From the NCBI RefSeq assembly GCF_003144195.1, contig NW_020290019.1, positions 246,509 through 310,508 of the forward strand: 64,000 nucleotides of DNA, written 5' to 3'. A model generated the notes under the pieces. That model saw only the letters and a program-made list of their open reading frames with translations. It had not been told where the DNA came from and made no database searches. Every line of letters begins with the position of its first letter. Position 1 is the first letter of the stretch. Below are positions 24,066 to 36,213 of this stretch, in pieces. The stretch is from Ceraceosorus guamensis. Its lineage: Eukaryota; Basidiomycota; Exobasidiomycetes; Ceraceosorales; Ceraceosoraceae. The position numbers were made by a program, and so were the translations under genes.

Positions 24066-27000
24066 ATGGACTCTATGCCACCTCATTTGAAGCCACCAGG
24101 GCTGGAAGCGGAGCTGCCTGCTCCCATATGCGCGGCATCAAGAGAAGATACACTCTTGCCTTTGGGACATGAGAAAGTCAACGCACGCCATAGCTTTGGT
24201 GGTAGGCTAGATCCTCGGCAGCCGGAACTGTCGTCTCCTTCCAAGGCCTCTAGTCCTGGAGCATCTGGCAGCCCGCTCGGTCTTGGTCAGGAATCTCGAC
24301 CACCGTCCAAGATAAGTCACTCGAGCAGCTCAGCATCGCAGCAGAGCTCGACGGGACCTCTGGATGTGCGGTATGACAAAGTCTCAGCTTGCATTGAAGG
24401 TCACCGCCCAGGTCGAGAGGTTCAAGATGTCAATCCCCTTGCAGAGCGTCATGTTCACCGCGACTACTCGCACGCAAATCCTCAAGTGTCCAATCAAATG
24501 GATCTTGGGGGCTCTGTAGATGGATTTCAGGCGCATCACGTCAACAGTAGATACTCCGGTGCCATCCACGACTGGCAGCAACAGTACCCGACAGCCTCGC
24601 ACCAAGGTTACGCTCCGTTCGATAATCAGCAATCGGCGCACGATGCTAAGGTGTCGTCTTCGGGTTCGCGCGCGTGGCCTACAGCACATCACTCTCCTAC
24701 TGCAGCGTCCTTGTCCCGCTTCGTCGGCTACGACGGATCTGCCCAAGGGCCGTGGTTTGGCCCAACCTCGTCGATGAGGAGCGGAGAGCTGGAAGTCGGA
24801 TCACATCCGTAAGTGGGCCAACGTGGGCACGACCGGAACGGCCTACTGATTCATGCTATCCCCGCACATCTCTACAGGGGTGGACAACGTCCTCATGCCT
24901 GGTCGCCATCAGGGACAGTCGCAGAGCCCGCCGCGCCATTTCCAAGCTGTCATTCTGCTGGTTGGACCGCTTCAAGAGCGGAGCGCTATGCATTCCCGAC
25001 GCCACAAAGTCCTTCGGCAATCACTGCGCAGCGTGCAGCTCACCCGAGCCTCCACGCACAGACGCGGCCTTTGAGCGAAGCTGCCGCAGTCGGCGGCGAA
25101 ACGGAATTCAGCATCTTCGTGGGTGATCTCAGTGAGTGCCGTCATTGCAGGTCACGCCTTCCCATTGCCCGGGCTTCGCTGAAGAGGGCCGGGATGCCTT
25201 GCAGGCCCACACGTTCTAGAGGAAGATCTGGTGTCTTCTTTCTTGAGCCCACCGCTTTACCCACCGAGTCATCCTATCTCCATTGCCAGAGCACATGCAC
25301 AGCAAGCTCGGGGCGACTACAGTCCGCCTCTCCGGTGGGGCCCCGCACCTTTCAGGAGCACCAAGTCTGCCAAGGTGAGAGGTGTCTTCTGTGCCTTCAA
25401 GTCCGGGAGATGTTGCTGAGACTCCTCTTGATGCTGCAGATCATGACGGACCCGAGTACCGGAGCATCTCGAGGCTTTGGATTTGTTCGATTTGTGGACG
25501 TGGAGGACTGCAATCGCGCGCTCACAGAGATGCAAGGCGTGGTGATTACTCCGGCAAGTGGTCTTGGCCCGGGTCGACCACTGCGGGTCTGCACGGCCAC
25601 ACCCAAGAATCGCAATTCGAGCGGGGCAGGCTCGCCTCTAACAGCACCATCGAGCGCAGTGGACGGGCTAAGATCAGGTGGACCACGGGAAGCGTACGCC
25701 AACGCGCAATCAGTGTATACGACTGCTGGGAGGCCTGTGCCGCCGGGACCAGGCCCGGCCCCAAATTACCCGTTAGGGATTGATGCGTCCTTCTATGCTG
25801 GACACCAAGATGGCATATCCGCTCCGCCAGGCGGTGCGGCCCGCGTCGGCGACGAGTACGGAGCAGCTACTGGTTACGGAGTTCAGTCGCCACTCCCTTT
25901 CTCAGCCTCACGTAGCGAGGTCGCGGTGTCTATACTGCCTCCACCGACCATGCCAGCAAAATTAGAGCCGGTGTCAGAGATGCCCAGCATGGGAGGAACC
26001 AATAGCGCGATGGACCCAAACAATACGACTGTCTTCGTCGGTGGGCTATCGAGCCTGATCTCCGAGGAGACGCTCAAGACGTTCTTCGTACCATTTGGGG
26101 AGATCACCTACGTCAAGATTCCTCCTGGCAAAGGTTGCGGTTTCGTTCAATTTGTCAACAAAGGGGATGCTCAAAGAGCGATTGAGCGAATGCAGGGCTT
26201 TCCAATTGGCGGAGGTCGTATTCGACTGAGTTGGGGCCGAAGTCAAGGTGATAAAGCTGCAGCCGCTGCAGCTAATGCTGCAGCCCAGGCTACCCAAATC
26301 GGACAGCTTGCAAATTTGAGCGGTCTAGGGAGCTTGAATGCGCAGCAGCTCACACAATTGGCAGGCCTCAGCTCCGCACTGAGCGCCGTACAAAACGCTC
26401 GCCCACTAGCGGCCCCTTCTGCGTCCACACCAGCAGCGCTACCGACGTCTGACTTGCTACGTCACCTGTCAGCTTTCTCAGAAGCCGCAGCCCAAGGTAA
26501 TAGCAACTTAGCTGGCCACGGAACCAGTTCCACCAATGGCGCAGCGCCGCCCCTACCAATCGGCACTGGCCTCAGCTCCCACTCTAGCCTTCCGCTGCCA
26601 TCAGGCGCGAGCACCCACAATGAGCAAAACGGTCCGATACCCGGCGTCTCCTCAAGCTCCGACTTTTTGCAGCAAAGGCCGCGCGAAGATTTCCAAGCGC
26701 ATGGTGGACAGCGTTCGGGAATCAACCCTGCTGAGGTGCAGCATCACTTGGAGGCCTTGCTTCAGTCGCTCGGGCGAGGCGCATCAAGTCCAACTACTGC
26801 TCAACAGGGTGCAAGTGAGCTCGCTGATCGCTTTGCTTCCTTTGGCATTCGCGCTCCAAGTGCGGTCCAGACCGGGGGGTCGTACCGCGTCGACAGTACC
26901 GAGCGCGTGCGTAGCCAGACGTACGACACCACTCACTACTCTGTGCAGCAAGCGGAACCGCAACCGCAACCGCAACCGCAGCCTCCGTCTCTGCCCCTCT

Positions 27001-27188
27001 CCGCGAGGCCTCAATCACAGCCTTGGAATCAGCCAGGTGGCGCACCTCGATCAGCGCTGCCTGCTTATCTGCGCCCTTCCGAAGCTGCAGAGACCTGGTC
27101 CAGGCCTGATATGTTCTCTCCCTTCTCGCCCGTCTCTTCGCCCCAGCCGAGACACGACGCTTCGTCTGAGCGAGAGCGCACACCGTGA
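24066..27188 (+). CDS. RNA-binding protein with two RRMs, Nam8/Csx1-like
   Basis: Four exons (24066-24808, 24878-25131, 25205-25374, 25440-27188) give 971 residues. The ATG sits in a strong CCACCATGG context. After a disordered Ser/Gly/Pro N-terminus, the first RRM starts at about residue 325 with RNP2 FSIFVGDLS and reaches RNP1 RGFGFVRF at about 400. Between them is an insertion of roughly 40 residues rich in Pro, Ala and Arg. The second RRM (about 583-655) has NTTVFVGGLSS and GCGFVQFV followed by RIRLSWGRS. The tail is Ala-, Ser- and Gln/Pro-rich with a short QP repeat. The arrangement matches Nam8/Csx1/TIA-like regulators, which bind U-rich RNA in splicing or mRNA stability; a first RRM found in many relatives is not seen. 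Introns 2 and 3 both fall in RRM1. The specific role is inferred. Confidence 0.85.
26956..26979 (+). repeat. AACCGC hexanucleotide microsatellite in coding sequence
   Basis: Four tandem AACCGC units encode a Gln-Pro run in the tail of the RNA-binding protein. The unit length is a multiple of three, so copy changes would keep the frame. Confidence 0.7.
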
Positions 27189-28058
27189 AGAGCACGGCCG
27201 CCTGCTTCATTGGCCATAGTGATCTGGCTCGAACACACCAGCATCTCGTTCTCGCTCAGCACAATCCAATACCAGCGCATGCGCTCTATCTGATACCACT
27301 TGATGCAAAGTGATCAGCCGACCTCGCTGTGTGCACGCCCCTAGGCCGGTCATCGTTCTGTCCCATATGAGATCCAACAAAACCAGAATGGACCTTCTGA
27401 CCACTTGAAGCAAGGTCCACGACCCTCGCTTCACTTTGTACCCTTGCCCTGTTAGCTCGACGCTGGTCCCCAAATCGCATAGCATACGCACTCAGTCTAG
27501 TCTTGCTCCAAATGTTGGCCCTATGCCATGGCTCCGACGCAACAGTCGTACATGTTCGACCCCTCGCAAAGTCCTTTCTCCCCATCGCTGCTCAAATAGA
27601 GTGCAATTGGTCTTTTCATCCTTCTTCCATTCTGTCTCACGCCCTCTCCTCCCAGCACCATTCCACATGGTTCCTACCTGCCGACGTCAAAAGATAGTGC
27701 GCAAATGTACCGCCTTGTTTTCCCTTTCAACCCTTTGCTCTTCACTTGCACCACCTCTGCAGTCCTTCGCCGTCACCAGCTTTCGCGACGATCCGCTCTC
27801 ACCGTCAGGCACCTTGTCACTCACGCTTTCTTCTGCACACGCGTTTTTTGCTCGCTGTACAAAGCTAAATTCATGCCTCTTGACCTTTGGTCGACCATCG
27901 ACTCGCCGAGATCTTGTTCTACGAGCAGTCTAATCAAGACGTTGCCGCGGCGCCTATAGCACTCATTCCGAGCTTGAGGTGTGTTCATCAGATGTATTGC
28001 AGGCAAATTTGATGAGAGAAGCTGGTTTGAATAGTGTACAATGCATGATGTTCCGTCT
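27189..28058. other. convergent spacer, no gene seen
   Basis: This 870-bp stretch lies between the stop codons of two convergent genes. It is pyrimidine-rich at 27600-27850. Short frames on both strands show no protein-like signal. It should hold both 3' UTRs. Confidence 0.5.
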
Positions 28059-30175
28059 TCACCTGACGCTCAAAGGCGGCTCTACGCCAGGAACGGCTCC
28101 CCACTCGAAAGCGTCCGCAGCGAAGAGCTGCAATACAGCTCGAGGCAAGTCCGTCTCCTTTGGTGCTTGGTCCGCAAATGGGTCTGCTGCTTTCGCTGCT
28201 GCTCCCAGCCCTGTAGTGGGCCCTGATGCGAAGGCGCTCGTTCCAAAGGCGCTGTTCACACTCTGATTGCTCGCACCTACTCCGAAGGCAGAAGTCGATG
28301 GTGAAGCATTGCTCGGTGCTCCGAAAGCCGAGTTCGATGCCATGGGCCCCGGCGCAGCAGATCCGAAAGCAGACGCGCCGAAAGCGCTGGGAGCGCCAAA
28401 AGCCGACTGCGTTTGCGCTGGCAAATTGGATCCAAAGGTTGAAGGATTCGGCGCGCCGAAAGCAGACGAGGGAGCAGGGGGTGCACCGAATGCCGACGAT
28501 TTGCTGGGGGCGCCGAAAGCGCTTGGAGAGCCAAAGGCGCTCGCACCGCTCTGCTGCGGCCGTGCACCAAACGCTGAGGTGGAAGCTGGCGCAGGGGATG
28601 CGTTGACGGCACCGAATGCGCTCGGCTTGTTAAATGCGCTGGACGTGTTGGAGCCTGCGTTTGCACCAAATGCCGAAGTCGTGCCAAAAGCGCTTGGACC
28701 TGCCGTCGAGCCAAATGCGCTTCCGGTGTTTGGCGTAGTTGTGCTGCCAAAAGCGCTTGGAGCTGCCGCGCTTCCAAAGGCACTGGGCTTTGAAGCGCTG
28801 CCAAAAGCGCTGGCCGCGGAAGGTGACCCGAAAGCGCTGGGGGTGTTCGTCGAGCCAAAGGCGCTTGAAGCAGATGTCGCACCAAAAGCACTAGGCGCAG
28901 AAGTGGCCCCAAAAGCGCTCGGGGCCGAGGTCGCACCAAACGCGCTAGGGGCAGCTGATGAACCAAATGCGCTTCCCGAAGCAGGCGCACCGAATGCCTT
29001 TGGAGCTTGCGCTCCGAAGGCGCTGGTGGAGCCGAAGGCGCTGATCGAGGGAGCAGCAGCCCCAAAAGCGCTCGTGCTGCCAAAGCCAGAATTCGAGGCA
29101 GCGGGCGCACCAAAAGCCGAACTACTACCGGAGCCGAAAGCGGATGTGGAGCCGAAAGCAGACGTCGATGGAGCGCCTGAGCCGAAGGCACTCGTGCTTG
29201 CTCCTTGTGGCTGAGAAAACGCGCTGGCAGTGTTGCCGCCACGGGTATTCGTGCCGTACTTGTTGTTGAAGTCGTTCAGCGATTGCTGTTGATTGGACGC
29301 CGCTTTACGATATGCAGCTTGCGTATCTCTCAAGATCGCCTCGTACTCTGCATCTGCGGCAGCATTGAGTTGCGCTTCCAAATTGACCTTTGGACGGCAT
29401 ATGAGAGACGCAAGATGAGCATGCAGCTCCATCGCTCCCGCTGTACGTTGCGAAGCCCACATGAGGACGTGTGCTGTACTCACATACTCGTTGCCCCTCC
29501 CTTGAGCCACAAGCTCGATGGCCTTCAATCGCATTTCCTCCGGGGACACGTCTCCAGTGTCTTTCAGGGAAGGCTCATTCCGAGCTGGCCCGTAGCTGCT
29601 CAATTTCCAAAGAGGCCTGTTCTGCGCTTTCACATCGTCCGCGATATTGTGTGGCGAGAGCTCCGCGCTTCCCGCTTTCCACGCGATGCCAGTGATACCT
29701 GGCGGCAGACCTTGCACTCCACCTGCGATTTGATTCGCGGATATGTTGGTTGACTGGGCATTGTTGCCGAAGCTCGATGGTCGACCGAACGCGCTGACCG
29801 CCCCGAATGCCGAAGCTCCTGCTCCCGAGCCGCCAGTAGTGCTCACACCAAAGGTCGAGGGAGGGGCGAAAGCACTACCTCTCCCAGAACCAGTGTTGTT
29901 CTTGTTGCCTCCAGCCACCCACACGTTGTTGCCGGTGGATGCACCAAAGGTGCTGCCTCCTGCTTGCCCATTGCGAGGATGCTAGACAAGTCGCATCCAT
30001 GTAACGAGTGCACAGGAGAGGATGTTAGCTCCGGTCATGGATGTGCTCCGCGCTTGTTCATTTCGAATGTCGCCTCCCCCACCCTCTGATGTGTTTCACT
30101 GGACGGACTCACCTCGTTCTTGCAAGCATCTCCAAATCGGCACTGCCCTCGAAGAAAGTATGAGCAGACGACCAT
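28059..30175 (-). CDS. CCCH zinc-finger FG nucleoporin, Nup42/NLP1 type
   Basis: Two exons (30113-30175 and 28059-29981) give 661 residues. Exon 1 encodes MVVCSYFLRGQCRFGDACKN, and the histidine that completes the CCCH finger (residues 4-22) is the first codon of exon 2. A helical segment of about 150 residues follows, including AADAEYEAILRDTQAAYRKA. Then come about 300 residues of SAFG/TSAFG repeats that form the FG domain. The C-terminus AADAFEWGAVPGVEPPLSV resembles the Gle1-binding end of Nup42/hCG1. In yeast this nucleoporin sits on the cytoplasmic side of the pore and helps Gle1 and Dbp5 in mRNA export. The finger, FG domain and C-terminal motif together make the assignment good; the partner is inferred. 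The gene is divergent from the ABC transporter gene. Confidence 0.88.
28290..29200 (-). repeat. SAFG-coding FG repeat tract
   Basis: Within the nucleoporin gene a degenerate unit of about 24-36 bases encoding Ser-Ala-Phe-Gly with Ala/Pro/Ser spacers repeats some thirty times. The periodicity keeps other frames open as well, including one of 315 codons on the opposite strand that I treat as a by-product. Confidence 0.85.
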
Positions 30176-31457
30176 GATTGAACTGCACTACAACACCTGA
30201 GCCGGCAAGCCTCGGTAAGCAGATTCTCTGGGTGGCGATCACGTTTGAAGCCGGGGACGACGATTTTGTTGAATCATGTCGTCTGCTCACAGTCACGATT
30301 CTTCATCCGTGATGGTCGTCCGGTAAGGGACGTTGAACCATGCATCGCGATCCTAGCTGCGTCCAATCACGCATCATGCACACAGCTCACGACTCACGTG
30401 ACTGCAGATTGACGACACATATTTGATAGCGATGCAAGGAGTCACGTGAGCATGCTACTCTGGCCGGTCGTGTTCGCTCACAAAATCTTGGACTCGAAAT
30501 CGAATTTCGAGACCATGCACGCGTACCGCGTTACGCGATCGATACGCGCGCGCCTATCATTCAAATTATGGCTGCTATAGCTGTGTCCGAAATTGTCGCG
30601 GAACAGCATGTCATATCCGCGATGTGCTGAGCAGTCTGGCATGCACGCAGCAGGCAGAGCAAACTTGTCGCGAGATGAGGCGGTCCTCTGTGCGGTGTGC
30701 CTCGGTATTTGCGGCGTAGGAGCCGGCCGGTTCACAGCACCTATATAGCGCTGCCCTTCCATCGGTGTCGCAAAGCAAAAAGCGGGGACCTCGGCTCTTC
30801 GGCGCGACGTGATTTGGCCGTCCGCGCGTGGATTTTTGAATGCTTGGCCAGCATCAGGCATGCATCAGGGTGTTTTCGCGCGTTTAGCAGTCGTGCGCAT
30901 GCATGTGATGACATCTTTCTTCTACAGCTGCAGTCTTGAGTCGTGACGAGTCATGCATCACATCGTCTCCTGTAAAGTTTCCGCAAGGTGCGGTACCGCA
31001 CCGGGGCTCTCTTCCTCCGCGTGTGCCTTCAACCATCATCGTGAGATCGAGTCACGCTCGATTCGATCGCTTATTTCTGCGGCCGACTCAGCTTCGCATT
31101 ACAAGAAGAGCAGGTCCTCGCAAATTTTTGTGGCTTCGCGCGCTCGGCCAACTCCCGTTCGGCAGCAGAGCGCGAATCGCACGATCTAGCTAGCTGCATC
31201 AGCAGTGAAACACGTTGAAGCGGCTGGCTGCATACCGATGACTGTCAGAAGAGAGGCGGTCTGCAAGCGTCAGAGCGTCAAGAAGTCAAGAGTCGCAAGG
31301 GTCTTCAGTGTTATAAGGAGCTGCATCTTCGAGGAGGACCTTCGCCTCTCTCCAACCTATCAGCGCCCCACATTCAAACTTGACCAACATTGCTGAGCTG
31401 TAGCATCCGCTTCCGCGCTGGTACCGAAGCTGGTTCGCCATTGGCAAGGCAGCAAAT
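30176..31457. promoter_or_regulatory. divergent promoter of Nup42-like and ABC transporter genes
   Basis: This 1.28-kb gap lies between start codons facing away from each other. It contains GTCACGATTC at 30292-30301 and two CACGTG boxes 48 bases apart at 30395-30400 and 30443-30448. No gene is visible; frames are short and overlapping. Confidence 0.45.
30395..30448. promoter_or_regulatory. paired CACGTG boxes
   Basis: Two palindromic sites, each in a TCACGTGA/C context, lie 48 bases apart in the divergent promoter, 220-273 bases upstream of the nucleoporin start and about 1 kb from the ABC transporter start. A paired bHLH site is plausible; binding is not shown. Confidence 0.4.
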
Positions 31458-34400
31458 ATGTCTGCACTTCGGCCCACCCTCAGCAGCAGCGGTGCAGCAC
31501 GAGCTGCGCCCGATGCTAGACAACAAGCTCTGCTAGAGACGCTGCGACCTCACCGCTCTTCTCTACCCACCACACTCTACCTCTTGTCGTTCTGTCCAAA
31601 ACTCTCTTACCGGCCTCGTGAATTCTTCAGGCATCCAGGAGTCATCTACGCCCTCGGATTCTTCAGCGCCCTGGTCGCCGGTCTTGGCATCTTGTCCCTC
31701 GACATTCTCTATGGTGTAGTGTGGACAGCACAGATCAGCGGACCTGATGTTTCCGACTCCGTGATCAGATCTTCCTCGAACAGGACAGCATGGATCATGA
31801 CTATATGCGCCTGCATCTACTTTGTCTTCTGTTGGGTCTTCTTGGCTTGCTTCTCTTCCGCATCTCATCAGCTCACCCAAAGATTGGCACACGCATACGT
31901 CGCCTCTTGCCTCTCTCAAGATGCTGCGTTTCACGACAAACACGGAGCTGGCGAAATTGCGACACACGCGGGCAAGGAAGTTGGACTGATCAGAGTGGTG
32001 TATGGCGAAAAGGTGAGTGCATACAGACGCAGCCTGCTCAGTCTGGCTGAGTCCACCAGCTCCGTCTGCTAACGGCTTTAACTTCATCCTTTGCGAATAT
32101 CCAAAGCTCGGCTTCGTTGTGTGGTCAATGTCCACTCTGGTCGCCTCGGTAATCACTGGCTTCATCAAGAATGCGCGCGTAGCGGGAACGTTATTCTCCC
32201 TGATCCCTTTCGCCATCATCCTCTTTACCGTCATTGCCATCTACCGGGAAAAGGTGGCTGGACCCTTGCTTAGACTAGAAGGCCAAGCCAGTAGCTTCAC
32301 AGAAGAATGTCTTTCTGGCGCACGGATCCTACAAGCGTTCGGTATGCGCTCTCATGTCGTCAAGCGATTCGATGAAGCATACCTGCGGCCTCTCCGTCAG
32401 CTGGGTATTCAGCGTGGATACTATCGCAGTGGGGAGACCGCAGTCTTCTGGTTCACAGTCATGCTTTGTGAGTTTATTCATCGCATCGTTATCGTGGGCC
32501 ACTAGCGTGCTGTCCTCTGTGTGAAGGCCACTTACAAGTTTTTCCACCATCGTGTCTCAGCGTATCCGCTGGCTTTCTTCGCTATCGCTAGGTTCTTCGG
32601 AGAGACCGGCCCTTCGTGAGTGTTGCTATGCGTATGCAGTAGCTATGTGGTCTGTGCTGACCTCAAGGGCCGGTCTTCGCAGACTCACCGCTTTCTGGAA
32701 CTACCTTAATGCTCTATTCGCGATGGCAAACGTGGCACCCATGGTCTCCAGCCTTGTCGACGCCCACTCTGCCATGACATTCCTTCGCCGCACTATCGAG
32801 CGGCAACCACTCATCGAGCTTCGGGATGCCGGTGGCGAGAAACCCGTTCTCACTGGACCTCCCTCCGTGGATCTAGTTGACGTGCGGCTTGCATACCCAA
32901 GTCGCCCAAGCATTGCCAGTCTCGATGGCGTCTCGCTCCACATTCCTGCCGGAAAGGTCACAGCTTTGGTCGGCCAAAGCGGATCCGGCAAGAGCACAAT
33001 TACTGAATTACTGATGCGCTCATATGATCCCTTGACCTCCAATTTGATTCGGGAAGATGATGCTGCAGATGAAGCAGCTGATCGCGCCGCGCTAGGCCTG
33101 CAGACTGAAGAAGAAAAGGACGCTGCAGCGACGCAAAAGGAGAAGAGTGGTCTGCTACGATCTGTCACCAAGCTGCGTCGCAAAACGACTGAGAGCAGCG
33201 AGAAGAGCGACGAGGCCGACGTCGAGTCTACGGCTGCCATCAAGGCTAAAGGAAAGGCTCACATCCAAGGCCAAGGCAAGGTCCTCTTTCATGGTCACGA
33301 TTTGCGAGACCTCAACCTCAGCTGGCTCCGGTCGCAGATCGCCATTGTGCGACAAATGCCGCAGGTCATGTCAGCCACTATCTTCGAGAATGTGGCAGCG
33401 GGTCTCTGCGGTACGCCTTACGAGTATCGCACCCCGAAAAGTGGACAGACCCTGTCACCAGAGGAGCAGACCCGATATAATGCGATCCGCGACAAGGTGG
33501 TCGAAGCACTCGAAAAGGCGCAAGCATGGGCATTCGTCTGCAAGCTACCGAATGGCGTCGACACGCATGTGTCGGGAGGCAAGACGGGACTGCTCTCTGG
33601 AGGCCAAAGACAGCGCATCGCCATTGCTCGAGCACTCATCCGCCAGCCTGCACTGCTCATTTTGGATGAAGGCACATCCGCCTTGGACTCCCAGAGCGAG
33701 GCCGGAATTCGCGAGATGCTGAAAGAGGAACAAGCCAAGCGCGGTATGACGACTATCCTCATCGCTCACAGACTCAGTACGATAGCACATGCGGATCAGA
33801 TCGTCGTTATGCGAGCAGGACAGATTGTCGATCGTGCGACGACAGGAGTCCAAGAAGGCTCGGCTCACGATCAGCTGATGCAGGCCAAGCGCCAGGACGA
33901 GACTTACCGTACGATGGTGCTGACGCAGCGTGCGGCTTTGTCACAAGACTCCACCTCCGACGAACCCCAGAGCGACGACGCATCCGACGCAAGCTCGTGC
34001 GACGAGGTGCTCAATTCCGACATGGCGACTACTCGAGTGGCACCATCACTTCAACCTTTCAGATCTCCCTCGCACTCTTCAGGTCTTTCAATGCACTCTC
34101 TTGCCCCTCGGCGCAGCCGAGTCACCGACATTCCGATGCCGATGGCTGGGGGTCGCGGAGGTGTGCACTCTCATCTGGGCCACGCCGAAGAAGCAGCCGC
34201 CCCCGCAGCTGAACAGAACGTAGACAGCGACGCAGGAACTCCGAAGAAGTATCTGAGCAACTTTTTCAAGCTTGCTGGTCGATACAAGAGTCTCTGGTTG
34301 ATCGGCATTGTCGGAGGTATTGCAACAGGTGTGGCCTTCCCAGTGGCTGGATGGAGAACCGGACCTGCCGTTGATGGTCTGACCATTCCTCGCGAGACGA

Positions 34401-36016
34401 TGAATGCCCTCAGAGTGTCCGTGACAAATCGGAACGCCCTTTGGTTCTTCCTCATCGCCATTGCTGTTCTCCTCCTGGTCATCATCCACTCAAGTGCTCT
34501 GGAAGCGGCATCGGAGTTGCTCGTGCGCAGACTCAAGGTGATGGGCTTTGCCGCTGTGATTCGACAAGAGATTGGCTGGTTCGATTCGCCGGACAATCAC
34601 CCTGGATCGCTCACCTCTGCCGTCGCGACCAATCCTCAGTCGGTGGCCGCGGCGACCGGTGTGATCTTCGCACAGATCTTGATCGGCTCCGCCAACCTGA
34701 GCGGTAGCGTCGTGCTGGGCTTCATCCTTAGCACTAGGTTCGCCCTAGTCGTCCACGCTCCAATCGTTGCCATTCTACTCGCTGGTGGGGTCAACGTCTA
34801 CTTTTTGGAGCGCTACGAACGCGACGTCTCTGTTCCAGCTGGCCATGCTGCATCATACGTGGCGGAGAATATGGACGCTGTGCGAGAAGTGGCTGCGCTC
34901 GGCAGAGAGCTCGAGATCATGCGAGTCTTCGATGAGCGCGCAAAAGCAGCCCCTTCGAGGAACAGGTACCTCATTTTTGGAGCGGGCGGCTTTGCCTTTG
35001 CTCAGGCCATGGTGCTCTTCGTTTCTGCGCTCGTCTTCTACTGGGGAGGCCAGCTGTATGCGGACGGCACTATGTCTCAGAGCGTTCTCTACTCTGGCTT
35101 CGAAGCGGCAGTCATTGGGACTTTCTCGGCAGGAAGGCTTCTCACATTCCTGCCAGACATAGGACGTGCAGCAGCAGCGTTCAAGATGGTCATTGGGTGG
35201 TCCGAACGAAAGCCCAAGATTGCTTCGATGATCCCCGCCGATGCACCTCCTACGCCCGAAGAGAAACGATTCGCGGGGCTTGGCGACATCGTTTTCAGTG
35301 ACGTCGAATTAAGATACCCCCAGCGACCGGACCATCCCGCTTTGCAGCACCTCGACTTGACCATCAAGAGTGGCAAAACGCACGCTTTCGTCGGACCGAG
35401 TGGCAGCGGCAAGAGCACCATCCTACAGCAGATTGCGCGCTTCTACGATCCCTGCCAAGGCACGCTAAAAGTGGGGGATGTGGACGTGCGCAAAATTCCG
35501 CTGGAAGAGTATCGCGAATGCATCGCGCTGGTCAGTCAAGAACCGGTCCTGATCAGTGGAAGCGTTCGATGGAACCTGAGCCTAGGCGCCAGAGACCCTT
35601 CGAGCGTCACGCAAGAGCAGCTGGAAGAGGCGTGCGAACAAGCAAACATCTTGGACTTCATTAGGGGCTTGCCACAAGGCTTCGACACGGACTGTGGAAC
35701 GAAGGGGACTCAACTTAGCGGTGGACAGAAGCAACGCATCTGCATCGCCAGAGCACTCATGAGGGACCCGCAGATCCTTTTGCTTGACGAAGCGACTAGC
35801 GCGCTGGATGCTGAGTCGGAAGTAAGCGTGCAGAGAGCGCTTGACAAGGCGAGCAAAGGTCGCACCGTCGTCACCATTGCCCATCGACTGAGCACGATCA
35901 GACACGCAGACACCATTCATGTGGTGGAGGATGGTCAAATCAGGGAATCCGGTACACACTCGGCATTGCTGGAAAGAAAGGGTCGATACTTGGAGTTGGT
36001 GCAAGCGCAATTGTAG
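31458..36016 (+). CDS. full-length ABC transporter, ABCB (MDR/Ste6) type
   Basis: Four exons (31458-32012, 32107-32467, 32561-32615, 32683-36016) give 1434 residues arranged TMD-NBD-TMD-NBD. Walker A motifs are GQSGSGKST at about 421 and GPSGSGKST at about 1228. Signature motifs LSGGQ are at about 628 and 1335, with LLILDEGTSALDS and LLLDEATSALDAE as Walker B/D-loop segments and AHRLST switch regions. NBD1 has a charged insertion of about 70-80 residues (roughly 440-520) soon after Walker A, and a Ser/Asp-rich linker joins the halves. The second TMD is in the exporter fold. ABCB proteins of this build export hydrophobic drugs, lipids or lipopeptide pheromone (Ste6); the sequence does not tell which. 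Walker B of NBD1 has Gly rather than Ala after the catalytic Glu. Substrate remains unknown. Confidence 0.92.
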
Positions 36017-36213
36017 CGCTCCTTCTTGCGCATCGTCTCCGTGGACTCGCCTCCCTTTTGCCGCTGCTTACCCTATCGCAATGTTCAGTTTACAAAAGTC
36101 ACGCTTGTTTATTACGAAATCGCTTTGCCTCACTTATACGACGATGCAATGTCACTTTCATCACCGACTCGAGTCGGACGAACATCGCGTCTGGAAGACG
36201 TTTGTAGGCACAA

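Noticed and set aside
25132-25150. apparent 19-nt GT-AG intron in the RNA-binding protein gene
   Set aside because: Too short for fungal splicing, and the 73-nt intron to 25204 restores the RRM in phase.
28267-29214. 315-codon plus-strand frame opposite the Nup42-like gene
   Set aside because: It is the mirror of the SAFG repeats: a periodic Ala/Pro/Lys pattern with no domain, and the minus-strand reading has a zinc finger, FG domain and Gle1-binding-like end.
32616-32639. apparent 24-nt GT-AG intron in the ABC transporter gene
   Set aside because: The 67-nt intron to 32682 gives a conserved helix and correct phase.
31458-36016. idea that this is a mating-type region because of a Ste6-like exporter
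   Set aside because: No pheromone precursor with a CaaX end, receptor or homeodomain gene was found nearby, and the ABC type is not specific.
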